Of a DNA stretch of 47,531 nt, positions 7,901 through 15,549 are shown piece after piece (the stretch's first letter is position 1; each line of letters opens with the position of its first letter). The notes beneath the pieces are model-generated. The model did no database searches. It was not told the origin of the DNA and worked only from the letters and a program-made list of their open reading frames with translations. The stretch lies in NCBI GenBank assembly GCA_964436635.1, contig CAYTDM010000019.1, positions 1 through 47,531 of the forward strand, in the 5' to 3' direction. The position numbers were made by a program, and so were the translations under genes. This DNA comes from DASRQK01 sp964436635. Its GTDB lineage: Bacteria; Bacteroidota; Bacteroidia; Sphingobacteriales; Sphingobacteriaceae.

Positions 7901-8274
7901 CGCATCACTTCGCGGCGACATGCAGCATTGTATTCTTCGACGGTTATTTTGTGGCCAATGTCTTCCTTCGTAATGCCTAACGATTTCTCCACCGCCAGTT
8001 CAATAGGAAGTCCATGCGTGTCCCAACCGCCTTTCCGCTCAACGCGGTATCCTTTTAATGTTTTATATCGACAGAAAATGTCTTTAATCGCCCTCGCCAT
8101 CACGTGGTGGATGCCGGGCATGCCGTTCGCTGAGGGAGGCCCCTCAAAGAATGTATAAGGCCTGTTTTCAGGCCTGTTTTGAATGCTTTTCTCAAAAATC
8201 TGCTCTTTTTTCCACCTGGTTAGCATGTTTTTGCCAACTTCCGAGAGGTCGAGCTGCTTATATTCGTTGTACAT
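4912..8274 (-). CDS. ileS: Isoleucyl-tRNA synthetase, long (type 2-like) form with altered HIGH motif
   Basis: A 1120-residue class I aminoacyl-tRNA synthetase that charges tRNA-Ile; cytosolic. I use the ATG at 8272-8274; a TTG and CTG just before it are in frame but unlikely starts. Visible features are the N-terminal nucleotide-binding region PPSANGMPGIHH (46-57), the CP1 editing domain, the KMSKR loop at 670-674 (DKNGNKMSKRLGNAVDPF) and a long C-terminal anticodon-binding region. The length and the C-terminus resemble the eukaryote-like type 2 enzymes. The class I signature HIGH reads GIHH at 54-57: first and third positions are exchanged. This GXHH form has been described for some type 2 enzymes and linked to very high mupirocin resistance. 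It is the first gene of the operon with the dksA-like gene and lspA, and has its own promoter. Confidence 0.97.
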   Translation of the reverse strand: MYNEYKQLDLSEVGKNMLTRWKKEQIFEKSIQNRPENRPYTFFEGPPSANGMPGIHHVMARAIKDIFCRYKTLKGYRVERKGGWDTHGLPIELAVEKSLGITKEDIGHKITVEEYNAACRREVMRYTDVWNDLTEKMGYWVDLDHPYVTYENEYIETLWWILKELYNKDLLYKGYTIQPFSPAAGTGLSSHELNQPGTYRDVKDTSIVAQFRIRKEQSHPMMDRLFENDEEDTAILAWTTTPWTLPANCALVVGKDIEYVKVKTNNAYTQKPVSVVLASNLVAKHFKETPEIVDRFKGADLIGLKYDQLLPYVTNAELEEKAFRVIPGDFVTTEDGTGIVHAAATFGADDFRVCREQGVPGVFVKDENGKDVPIVDRQGKYVAEMGDLAGHYVKEEYYSDEERKDPAFRPTDVLIAIKLKEENKAFDVRKYEHSYPHCWRTDKPVLYYPLDSWFIRTTAVKDRLIALNKTINWKPEATGTGRFGNWLENLVDWNLSRSRYWGTPLPIWRTEDESEERCIGSMLELKAALEESIASGKLSASEQANCEAYLNKFGTENLDLHRPFVDDVILISPKGQKMKRETDLIDVWFDSGAMPFAQWGLDAEKVKNGAARPFKKGFDGAYPADFIAEGVDQTRGWFFTLHAISVMLQDSVAFKNVVSNGLVLDKNGNKMSKRLGNAVDPFATIEKYGADASRWYMISNASPWDNLKFNLEGLDEVRRKFFGTLYNTYSFFALYANIDGFSYKEEELPIASRPEIDRWILSLLNTLTKEVDEFYADFEPTRAARAIQSFVDEHLSNWYVRLCRRRFWKGDYSEDKISAYQTLYTCLDTVARLMSPIAPFYSDRLFLDLDAVSQKSGAESVHLVDFPVYNEALVDKNLEYRMGLAQDISSLVLSLRKKTSLNVRQPLQKILVPVLDWAFAEQIEQVKNLILSETNVKELVLITDTAGIIKKKVRPNFKVLGPKVGKDMKAVGQAILELDQTEIATLEREGWITLNELGHRVGLEDVEILAEDVEGWQVASLGKLTVALDIQVTTALKAEGVSRELVNRIQNLRKDKGFEVTDKIQVIVSDVPFITEACKENLNYIKTETLAESLQFDGEFKGGDEIEIEDHKLKVLIEKL

Positions 8275-8303
8275 CAGCAAATTGTCTGTGAAATTTTAAG
8301 ACG

Positions 8304-8311
8304 CAAATATA
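8304..8311 (-). promoter_or_regulatory. Predicted -7 element of the ileS operon
   Basis: TATATTTG on the minus strand, an exact TAnnTTTG match 29 bases before the ileS ATG. The -33 side reads TCTG with a spacer of about 21 nt, one base off TTTG. Confidence 0.6.
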
Positions 8312-8377
8312 ACGAATAAAAAGAAGATTTTACAGAGAAAAAAAGAACGGACTAAGGAGTGAGAATTGTACGTTTTC

Positions 8378-8728
8378 TTACGCAGAAAAGGAAGTTCCAC
8401 ACCCGCAGGTTTTCGACGCATTTGGATTATTAAAGGTAAATCCTCGCGCATCTAAGCCCTGTTGGAAGTCGATTTCCATCCCCGCTAAGTACATACCATG
8501 TGCTTTGTTCATAAACAAACGAATGCCTTCCACTTCATATTCCTGATCACCATCTTTCTTTTGGTCAAACCCAAGTATGTAATTCATCCCAGCACATCCT
8601 CCGCCTTCCACACCTACACGTAATCCATACTCAGTCGCCAATTCTTGTTGAGCGATTAATTTCTTAAGTTCCTGAAGTGCACCCGGTGTCAGGGTCACGG
8701 GCGCATTGCTTAATACTGTTGTTCCCAT
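8378..8728 (-). CDS. A-type iron-sulfur cluster assembly protein (IscA/SufA/ErpA family)
   Basis: A 116-residue HesB/IscA-family protein that carries iron-sulfur clusters to target enzymes in the cytosol. The three conserved cysteines are present: Cys45 in GGGCAGMNY, and Cys108 and Cys110 in TCGCGTSFS near the C-terminus. Length is normal for the family. Which paralog it is (IscA, SufA or ErpA) cannot be decided because no suf or isc gene is adjacent. The ATG at 8728 is preceded by a possible promoter only 4 bases away, so the mRNA may be leaderless. It is divergent from glyA. Confidence 0.95.
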   Translation of the reverse strand: MGTTVLSNAPVTLTPGALQELKKLIAQQELATEYGLRVGVEGGGCAGMNYILGFDQKKDGDQEYEVEGIRLFMNKAHGMYLAGMEIDFQQGLDARGFTFNNPNASKTCGCGTSFSA

Positions 8729-8732
8729 AATG

Positions 8733-8740
8733 CAAAATTA
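8733..8740 (-). promoter_or_regulatory. Possible -7 element of the A-type iron-sulfur gene
   Basis: TAATTTTG on the minus strand matches TAnnTTTG; a TTTG lies 23 nt upstream of it. Only 4 bases separate it from the ATG, so the transcript would begin at or next to the start codon. Confidence 0.45.
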
Positions 8741-8754
8741 CATAATTTAATAGT

Positions 8755-8762
8755 TATATTTG
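8755..8762 (+). promoter_or_regulatory. Predicted -7 element of glyA
   Basis: TATATTTG matches TAnnTTTG exactly. No good TTTG stands 19-21 nt upstream. The leader would be about 100 nt and would contain both pairs of tandem repeats listed next. Confidence 0.45.
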
Positions 8763-8773
8763 TCAAATTCATT

Positions 8774-8811
8774 TCACAAGAATGAATATTTATCACAAGA
8801 ATGAATATTTA
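8774..8811. repeat. Tandem 19 bp duplication in the glyA leader
   Basis: tcacaagaatgaatattta occurs twice without a gap (8774-8792 and 8793-8811), with no mismatch. Such perfection suggests a recent duplication. Confidence 0.9.
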
Positions 8812-8830
8812 GTTTTAAATATATTTCCAG

Positions 8831-8858
8831 ATTTTAGTATCAAAATTTTAGTATCAAA
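8831..8858. repeat. Tandem 14 bp duplication directly before glyA
   Basis: attttagtatcaaa occurs twice (8831-8844 and 8845-8858), perfectly. It ends 11 bases before the glyA ATG, so it can affect the translation start region. Confidence 0.9.
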
Positions 8859-8869
8859 AATTTAATGCC

Positions 8870-10147
8870 ATGAAAAGGGACGACATCATATTTGATTTAA
8901 TACAAGACGAATTAGTAAGACAACAAGACGGCATCGAGTTAATTGCCTCAGAGAACTTTGTGAGTAAGCAGGTAATGGAAGCCATGGGTTCGGTGCTTAC
9001 AAATAAATATGCAGAAGGGCTCCCGGGTAAGCGGTATTATGGTGGATGCGAAGTGGTGGATGAAATCGAAAACATCGCGATCGACCGTGCAAAGGCATTG
9101 TTTAATGCTTCATGGGCAAATGTTCAGCCCCATTCGGGTGCACAAGCAAATGCAGCTGTTTTTTTAGCACTTTTAAATCCAGGGGATAAAATATTAGGAT
9201 TTGATTTAGCTCATGGTGGACACTTAACCCATGGGTCACCGGTGAATTTTTCAGGAAAGTTATACGAACCACATTTTTATGGTGTTGAGCGGGAGACGGG
9301 TTTAATTGATTACAAGCAATTAGAAGAAGTTGCGCTGCGCGAAAAACCAAAAGTGATCATCTGTGGCGCTTCTGCCTACTCCAGAGATTGGGATTATGCA
9401 AGAATTCGTAAAGTAGCGGATGAAGTAGGTGCGATCGTTTTGGCGGACATTTCTCACCCTGCAGGCTTAATCGCGAGAGGATTATTAAATGATCCGATTG
9501 AACATTGTCATGTCATCTCGACCACTACGCATAAAACTTTAAGAGGTCCAAGAGGAGGGATGATCTTGGTTGGAAAAGATTTTGAGAACCCTTGGGGCAT
9601 CAAAACACCTAAAGGAGAATTGAGGACCATCACAAACATGCTGGATATGGCGGTATTCCCTGGAACACAAGGAGGACCGTTAGAGCACGTCATTGCAGCG
9701 AAGGCAGTCGCTTTTGGAGAAGCTTTGAGCGACGAATATTTTGACTATATTTTACATGTAAAACAAAACGCCGCTGCTTTGGCACAGAGTTTTGTAGACA
9801 AAAATTACGACATCATTTCAGGCGGAACGGATAATCACTTGATGTTAATCGACCTGCGTAATAAAGGAATCAGCGGGAAAGCTGCCGAAGCTGCATTAGG
9901 GAAAGCAGGCATCACCATTAATAAAAACATGGTTCCTTTTGATGACAAATCACCGTTTATTACCTCAGGTATCCGCATCGGAACCGCAGCCATCACCTCA
10001 AGAGGATTGAAAGTAGCGGACATGAGCGTGATCGCAGAGTACATCGATGAAGCATTAAAGGCGCACGAAAACGACGCAGCATTAGAAGCTATCGAAGAAA
10101 AAGTGGTGGACTTTATGGCTAAATTCCCATTGTACGGAGAAGAATAA
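8870..10147 (+). CDS. glyA: Serine hydroxymethyltransferase
   Basis: A 425-residue PLP enzyme that converts serine and tetrahydrofolate to glycine and 5,10-methylene-tetrahydrofolate, the main source of one-carbon units. The family core is clear: IELIASENFVS (22-32), NKYAEGLPGKRYYGGCE (45-61), the PLP-side motif ADISHPAGLIARG (192-204) and the PLP-binding lysine Lys222 in STTTHKTLRGPRGG. The length is normal. The ATG at 8870 is well placed. The upstream leader holds two tandem duplications; I see no glycine or other riboswitch. A terminator follows at 10221-10277, so it is probably a single-gene unit. The one-carbon product feeds purine synthesis, for which purC is in this window. Confidence 0.98.
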   Translation: MKRDDIIFDLIQDELVRQQDGIELIASENFVSKQVMEAMGSVLTNKYAEGLPGKRYYGGCEVVDEIENIAIDRAKALFNASWANVQPHSGAQANAAVFLALLNPGDKILGFDLAHGGHLTHGSPVNFSGKLYEPHFYGVERETGLIDYKQLEEVALREKPKVIICGASAYSRDWDYARIRKVADEVGAIVLADISHPAGLIARGLLNDPIEHCHVISTTTHKTLRGPRGGMILVGKDFENPWGIKTPKGELRTITNMLDMAVFPGTQGGPLEHVIAAKAVAFGEALSDEYFDYILHVKQNAAALAQSFVDKNYDIISGGTDNHLMLIDLRNKGISGKAAEAALGKAGITINKNMVPFDDKSPFITSGIRIGTAAITSRGLKVADMSVIAEYIDEALKAHENDAALEAIEEKVVDFMAKFPLYGEE

Positions 10148-10220
10148 TCGTACAATCGGCTAAACGCACTGAATTTCTTAAACACAGTGAATAAATAGAA
10201 TTCACGTTAAATATAATCAG

Positions 10221-10277
10221 ATCTCCTTTATTCGCTTCACCTGTTTAATGGGTGGGCAGGATAAAGGAGATTTTTTG
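10221..10277 (+). terminator. Terminator of glyA
   Basis: Eleven-base stem arms atctcctttat (10221-10231) and ataaaggagat (10261-10271), followed by T-rich DNA from 10271. The 29-base interior can form a smaller inner stem (cacc with ggtg). Confidence 0.75.
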
Positions 10278-10313
10278 TTTCCAGGCCCTTCATTTTTGTT
10301 TCCAGGTCTTTGA
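10272..10313. repeat. Imperfect tandem 21 bp duplication after the glyA terminator
   Basis: Copies at 10272-10292 and 10293-10313 share tttttgtttccagg and differ at three positions. It duplicates the T-run of the terminator. No function is evident. Confidence 0.75.
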
Positions 10314-10424
10314 TTTTATCCTGGCGCTCTAATTTCCACTTAGTATTTTGTGAAAAAATGTAAATCATTCGGATAATCCGCAAGTATTCTTTATTTTCGA
10401 CCCGTAAAATTATAAAACTGAGCT

Positions 10425-13400
10425 ATGGAATACCTTCACAAGGATTACAATAGAATGAACAACCTGGTAGGGTGGGTGTGTGCAATCATTGCGACGACCG
10501 TATATACCTTAACCTTAGAGCGCACCACCAGCTGGTGGGATACCGGAGAATTTATTGCGGCAGCCTATAAATTACAAATCGTGCATCAACCAGGAGCGCC
10601 TTTGTTCCTTATGTTGCAAAATTTATTCTCTAATTTCGCCATGGGCAATCCAGAACGCATTGCATTTTGGATGAATATGGGATCTGCAGTCTCCAGCGGG
10701 TTGACCATCCTATTCTTGTTTTGGACCATTACCGCTTTGGCACGCAAAACCGTGCTTAAAAAAGGTGCGCACATGGACCAAACTTCCTTGATAAAAATTC
10801 TGGGAGCGGGCGCTGTCGGTGCATTAGCGTACACCTTTTCAGATACCTTTTGGTTCTCTGCGGTAGAATCCGAAGTATATGCCATGTCATCCTTATGTAC
10901 AGCTGTGGTGTTTTGGGCCATATTTAAATGGGAAGCCCGTGCAGATGAACCGGATGCAAATAAATGGTTGTTATTCATTGCCTATATCATGGGCTTGTCC
11001 ATCGGGGTCCACTTATTGAACCTATTGGCCATTCCGGCATTGGCCTTAGTGATTTATTTCCGTAAAACGGATAAAGCGACCAATATGGGCGCCATTAAAG
11101 CCTTATTAATAGGATGTGTGGTGGTGGCCGTCATCTTATGGGGTGTCATTCAATACCTATTAAAGATCGCTGCCCAATTTGACTTATTCTTTGTAAATAC
11201 CTTAGGCATGGGCTTCGGCACAGGAGTCATCGTTTTTGCTATCTTATTAGTTTCAGCTACCGTATACGGAATTATCTATTCGATTCGCAAGGCAAAGCCT
11301 ATGTTGAATATTATATTGTTATCCTTCTCCCTAATTGTGTTCGGGTACAGTTCCTTTGCCATGGTTTTAATTCGTGCCAAAGCAGACCCAACCTTAAACA
11401 ATAGTGACCCTGATAACGTATTCGCTTTCCTTAGTTATTTAAACCGGGAACAGTATGGCAATGAGCCGAAACTCATAGGCCCTTATTTTGATTCCAGACC
11501 AGTAGACATGAAGTACGGTTCGGTATCCTATAGAAAAGGTGAAACTAAATACGAAGTGGCCGGTCGTGCCATCGATTATAAATTTGACCGAGAAACGATT
11601 TTCCCAAGAATTTATAGCTATCGTGAGGCTCACCATCAAAACTATTACCGAGAGTACCTGAATTTGGGCCCGAATGATAAACCCACCTTTGGTGATAATT
11701 TGAAGTTCTTCTTCAGTTATCAAGTGGGGCACATGTATGGGCGCTATTTATTGTGGAATTTTGCGGGGCGACAAAATGACCAACAAGGGCATGGAGATTT
11801 CACCACAGGTAACTGGGTCAGTGGAATTAAAGCCGTCGATCAGCTTCGCCTTGGTGGGCAATATAATTTGCCAGAAAATCAATTGACGGATCCTTCCTAT
11901 AATCGTTTGTTCTTTTTACCATTAATCCTCGGGTTGATCGGAGCGTTTTGGCACTTCAATAGAAATCAAAAAGACGCAGGCGTAGTCGGATTGCTTTTTT
12001 TCTTTACGGGCTTGGCTATCGTATTGTACTTAAATCAAAACCCACTGCAACCTCGGGAGCGCGATTATGCCTATGCGGGATCCTTCTATGCCTTTGCTAT
12101 TTGGATCGGCTTAGGGGTGTTGGCGATTCAGGAATGGTTACAAAAAGTTGTGAACGGTAAGAATGCAGCCGTGCTTGCTTCCGCAATAGGTTTGTTAATA
12201 GCACCGATCTTAATGGCGAAGGAAGGCTGGGACGACCACGATCGTTCTGAAAAATTTGTAGCCCGTGATTTAGCAATAAATTATTTAGAGTCTGTGGCGC
12301 CAAATGCCATCTTATTCTCATATGGCGATAACGATACCTATCCATTATGGTATGCACAGGAAGTGGAAGGAATTCGACCAGACGTACGGGTAGTGAACTT
12401 AAGTTTACTAAGTGCGGATTGGTACGTGCGTCAAATGACTAAAAAAGTAAATGAGGCGGAGGCTCTACCGATAAACATTCCAGAATCTAAATATGTAAAA
12501 GGTGTGCGAGATGTGATCTATTATCAAGATGCGGGCATTCCAGGTCATGTGGATGTGGATAAAGTCGTGGCGTTAATGTTGTCCGATAACGCAAATGATA
12601 AAGTGAAAATTTATGGGGACGAACCAGAAAACTTTTTGGCCACAAAAAAACTGCAGTTAAAAATTAATAAAGAAGATGTAATTCGTCACCAGGCTGTACC
12701 AGAAAAATGGCACGATAGTATTTTGGATACATTGCGTTGGACGTATAACCGCGACTATGTAAGCCGTACGGAATTAGCTATCTTGGATATTTTGGCAAAT
12801 AATAATTGGGAGCGTCCGATTTACTTTGCTACGACGGTGCCTTCAGACCATTATATGGGCTTAAATAATTATATGGTGTCGGAAGGTTTTGCGCTGCGCT
12901 TAATGCCGGTAGCGATTGAGAAATCAGAAGAAGGAGAAATGCCGGTGAATGTGGATGCCTTATATAATAATATAAAGAATAAATATGTATGGGGGAATTT
13001 GAAAGGTTCGAATTATTTAGATCCGGAATCCTATAATATGATCAGCATGATTCGCAATAGCGTGTATACTGCGGCTGCGGAAGGCTTGTTAGCAGAAGGG
13101 CGCGATGCTGAGGCACGTGAAGTATTGCAAAATGCGATCGATAATTTGCCTGAACGTATTTTCAGAATGCGCGATGCATACACGTATAATTTCTTCATTA
13201 ACAATTTGTATGAGGTGGGAATGACTGAAGAAGCTGCGCATTTTGGGGATATAAATGTGAAATATGTTACAGAATACCTGGATTATTATTTTGCGATCGC
13301 TGAAACCAAGCCGAATTTAGAAACGGAGAATATTCAGTTCGGTCTATATATATTAGGGCAACTTTCAGATATTGCAAAAAATCATGGGCAAGATGAAACC

Positions 13401-13457
13401 CATAGTCGTGTAGAGCAAATATTAGAACGATTTCACCAAAGAATTTTGGGCAGATAA
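10425..13457 (+). CDS. DUF2723 membrane protein, putative protein O-mannosyltransferase-like glycosyltransferase
   Basis: A 1010-residue polytopic inner-membrane protein of the DUF2723 family (relatives of eukaryotic TMEM260, glycosyltransferase family 117-like). The N-terminal half has about ten to twelve membrane helices. The diagnostic start is present: a first helix followed by WWDTGEFIAAAYKLQIVHQPGAPLF (in two parts, about 38-62) with the Asp-Glu pair typical of GT-C enzymes, where an acidic residue in the first periplasmic loop is catalytic. The C-terminal part (from about 610) is soluble and contains a YGDNDTYPLWYAQE segment and helical repeat-like stretches. By family knowledge it may transfer a sugar from a lipid carrier to protein outside the membrane; the substrate is unknown. 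The next gene encodes a surface-type lipoprotein with its own promoter. Confidence 0.88.
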   Translation: MEYLHKDYNRMNNLVGWVCAIIATTVYTLTLERTTSWWDTGEFIAAAYKLQIVHQPGAPLFLMLQNLFSNFAMGNPERIAFWMNMGSAVSSGLTILFLFWTITALARKTVLKKGAHMDQTSLIKILGAGAVGALAYTFSDTFWFSAVESEVYAMSSLCTAVVFWAIFKWEARADEPDANKWLLFIAYIMGLSIGVHLLNLLAIPALALVIYFRKTDKATNMGAIKALLIGCVVVAVILWGVIQYLLKIAAQFDLFFVNTLGMGFGTGVIVFAILLVSATVYGIIYSIRKAKPMLNIILLSFSLIVFGYSSFAMVLIRAKADPTLNNSDPDNVFAFLSYLNREQYGNEPKLIGPYFDSRPVDMKYGSVSYRKGETKYEVAGRAIDYKFDRETIFPRIYSYREAHHQNYYREYLNLGPNDKPTFGDNLKFFFSYQVGHMYGRYLLWNFAGRQNDQQGHGDFTTGNWVSGIKAVDQLRLGGQYNLPENQLTDPSYNRLFFLPLILGLIGAFWHFNRNQKDAGVVGLLFFFTGLAIVLYLNQNPLQPRERDYAYAGSFYAFAIWIGLGVLAIQEWLQKVVNGKNAAVLASAIGLLIAPILMAKEGWDDHDRSEKFVARDLAINYLESVAPNAILFSYGDNDTYPLWYAQEVEGIRPDVRVVNLSLLSADWYVRQMTKKVNEAEALPINIPESKYVKGVRDVIYYQDAGIPGHVDVDKVVALMLSDNANDKVKIYGDEPENFLATKKLQLKINKEDVIRHQAVPEKWHDSILDTLRWTYNRDYVSRTELAILDILANNNWERPIYFATTVPSDHYMGLNNYMVSEGFALRLMPVAIEKSEEGEMPVNVDALYNNIKNKYVWGNLKGSNYLDPESYNMISMIRNSVYTAAAEGLLAEGRDAEAREVLQNAIDNLPERIFRMRDAYTYNFFINNLYEVGMTEEAAHFGDINVKYVTEYLDYYFAIAETKPNLETENIQFGLYILGQLSDIAKNHGQDETHSRVEQILERFHQRILGR

Positions 13458-13488
13458 TTAAAGCACCAAATAAAAAAGTTAAAAAAAA

Positions 13489-13519
13489 TTTGTTTTTATA
13501 AAACCATATTGTAGATTTG
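13489..13519 (+). promoter_or_regulatory. Predicted strong promoter of the collagen-like lipoprotein
   Basis: TTTG at 13489-13492, exactly 19 nt, then TAGATTTG at 13512-13519: a perfect Bacteroidota consensus promoter. Transcription should begin near 13525, giving an A/T-rich leader of about 85 nt. It lies only 31 bases after the preceding stop codon. Confidence 0.8.
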
Positions 13520-13611
13520 CACCGTGAATGCAATTATGCAAAAAACAGGGTAAGCTGAAAACTGATTAGAGTAAGCAAAAAAGTTAAATTTTAAATTTTA
13601 AATTCTTAAGT

Positions 13612-15477
13612 ATGAAAAAAGGTTTAGTAACAGCATTTGTGTTAGCCTCTGTGCTTGTATTTAATGCTTGTAAAAAAGAAGAAGGCCCTCAAGGTCCTGT
13701 AGGTCCTGTAGGTCCTCAAGGTCCTCAAGGTGCTGCTGGTGCTCAAGGTCCAGTTGGTCCAGCGGGTGCTACAGGTGCTGCGGGTAAAGACGGTAAAGAC
13801 GGTGCTACTATCCGTGCTGCTGCTGGTGCTCCAAATGCTTCATTAGGTGCTAATGGGGATTTCTATTTTGACACTCAAGCTAAAGTTCTTTACGGACCAA
13901 AAGCTGATGGCGCATGGCCAACAGAAGGTGTGAACTTACAAGGCCCTAAAGGTGACAGAGCTGGTTCATCAGTAATCGCTGGTGCAACTGTTCCTGCTGA
14001 CATCGCTGAAGGTGATTACTGGTTCAACACTTCAAACTCTACATTATACGGACCATTTGATGCAGATGGAAACTACGCAAGTCAGTTCCCATTAAATCAA
14101 GGTGGTTCTAAAACTTACATTTACACTGCTGGTTTCTCTAACGTAACTGAGAAAACTGTTGGTGGTACATCTGTTCGTTTGAACTCTGAAAAAGTTGTTG
14201 TTAACTGGGGTCCTTATGAGATTATCTCTGAGTACAAAGTTAATGCTGCTGATGTAAATCGTATGCAATATTACCCAGGATGGGGTGAAAACCGTGAAAT
14301 GGTATTTCAATCTGCTCCAGGTGTTTGGGATGCAATTCCTCAAGCATACACAGACTTTAATACTCCTCCATTTGTAGTGGGTGCTAAATTCCGTTTCACT
14401 GGAAATACAACTAACCCAACGCATGAGTTCACTTTAACTGCAGAAGATATTGCACGTTTAACTGAAAACAATGGTGCGGCATTCGGTTACTTAACCTATG
14501 CAAAAGTAGATCCTACTACTATGTCTTTAGGTCAAACAATGAACTTTGCACGTACAAAAGTTATTACTCGTGTAGCTGATACTGATAACTTCTATACAGA
14601 GTATACTGCAAACACTACTATTGATTTAAGTACTATTGTTCCTGAATTAGAGAAATACAAAAAAGAAGGTGCTTATGTATTCGTAGGATATAACTACTAC
14701 AACTACAATACTTCTTTAACTTCTCCAGCTCAAAACAACACTTTAGTTGATAATGTTAATGCGAATGGTCCTCAAGGAACTCCAGCATTCCGTGGATACT
14801 ACAACTTAACTAACTACGTTAATTCTTATGTTAGACCTAACGTATCTTATGGTAATGGCCAAACAACTGGTACAGTAGGAATCGTTGCTAATGGTAACTT
14901 TATGGAGAATTACATGGCTACTGGAGGTCGTTTCGGTACGGTAGCAATTGATTTAGGTTCAGGAACTGTTGCAACTCCACAAACTATTACTGCTGCTAAC
15001 CAAAGAAATGGTCGTTTGAGCATTACTTGGGATATCACTTCAGGTCAGACTTTAGGTAGCAATGGTGTTCCTAATGACCCTGCTGATGCTGGTACTCGTG
15101 CTAAAATTGTAGTAGGACCAACAACTGGTTCTGGCGGATCTTTAGCTGTTAGAAGCTGGGCTACTGAATACTATTCTGGTGCTAGTTTACAATTCCCTAC
15201 TGCTATTGGCCATTCTACTACAGCTCCTGGTCACTTAGTACAACAAGTAGGTACAAAAGCTTGGGAAAAACTTGCATTCCCTGTTGCAGGAACCACTTCA
15301 ACTGTTCAAGCATACACTCGTTGGGGAGGATGGTCAGCTCAGCAAATTGGAGCACACAAATTGGTACGTTTTGTTATCAACGTAGTTCCTTCGACTGTAG
15401 TTGCTCAAGCTAAAGCAGCTGGTATTGATACGAATAACCCTGAGGCATTGGTTAACTTTGCCAACTCTTTGCAATAA
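13612..15477 (+). CDS. Collagen-like repeat surface lipoprotein
   Basis: A 621-residue lipoprotein. A signal peptide ends in FNAC with the lipidated Cys20; the next residues KKEE fit the Bacteroidota surface-export signal (K followed by two acidic residues), so it is probably displayed outside. Residues 25-66 are 14 uninterrupted Gly-X-Y triplets of the collagen type, rich in Pro, Gln and Ala. After that come two copies of a module of the form GD(F/Y)(Y/W)F(D/N)T...LYGP (about 83-105 and 143-163), separated by a short QGPKGDRAG stretch. The remaining 450 residues are Thr/Asn/Tyr-rich and not recognised. Codons are strongly biased to T-ending forms (ggt, gct, cct), unlike the neighbours; with the consensus promoter and strong terminator this suggests very high expression. 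Function unknown: adhesion, matrix or filament formation are possible. Confidence 0.88.
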   Translation: MKKGLVTAFVLASVLVFNACKKEEGPQGPVGPVGPQGPQGAAGAQGPVGPAGATGAAGKDGKDGATIRAAAGAPNASLGANGDFYFDTQAKVLYGPKADGAWPTEGVNLQGPKGDRAGSSVIAGATVPADIAEGDYWFNTSNSTLYGPFDADGNYASQFPLNQGGSKTYIYTAGFSNVTEKTVGGTSVRLNSEKVVVNWGPYEIISEYKVNAADVNRMQYYPGWGENREMVFQSAPGVWDAIPQAYTDFNTPPFVVGAKFRFTGNTTNPTHEFTLTAEDIARLTENNGAAFGYLTYAKVDPTTMSLGQTMNFARTKVITRVADTDNFYTEYTANTTIDLSTIVPELEKYKKEGAYVFVGYNYYNYNTSLTSPAQNNTLVDNVNANGPQGTPAFRGYYNLTNYVNSYVRPNVSYGNGQTTGTVGIVANGNFMENYMATGGRFGTVAIDLGSGTVATPQTITAANQRNGRLSITWDITSGQTLGSNGVPNDPADAGTRAKIVVGPTTGSGGSLAVRSWATEYYSGASLQFPTAIGHSTTAPGHLVQQVGTKAWEKLAFPVAGTTSTVQAYTRWGGWSAQQIGAHKLVRFVINVVPSTVVAQAKAAGIDTNNPEALVNFANSLQ

Positions 15478-15516
15478 TATCTGATAATATTACATTATTA
15501 GAATGTATCACAAAAA

Positions 15517-15549
15517 AGGCGGACCCTAGGGGGTTCGCCTTTTTTTTTA
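15517..15549 (+). terminator. Terminator of the collagen-like lipoprotein gene
   Basis: A GC-rich 10 bp stem (15517-15526 with 15531-15540, one G-T pair), 4 nt loop, followed by nine T. The flanking A-run and T-run can extend the stem. It is one of the strongest terminators in the window. Confidence 0.93.

Noticed and set aside
8763..8869. Riboswitch before glyA
   Set aside because: No glycine, SAM or THF riboswitch core is visible; the leader consists mainly of two tandem duplications.
13612..15477. Phage tail fibre with collagen repeats
   Set aside because: A lipoprotein signal with lipidated cysteine is present and there are no phage genes nearby.
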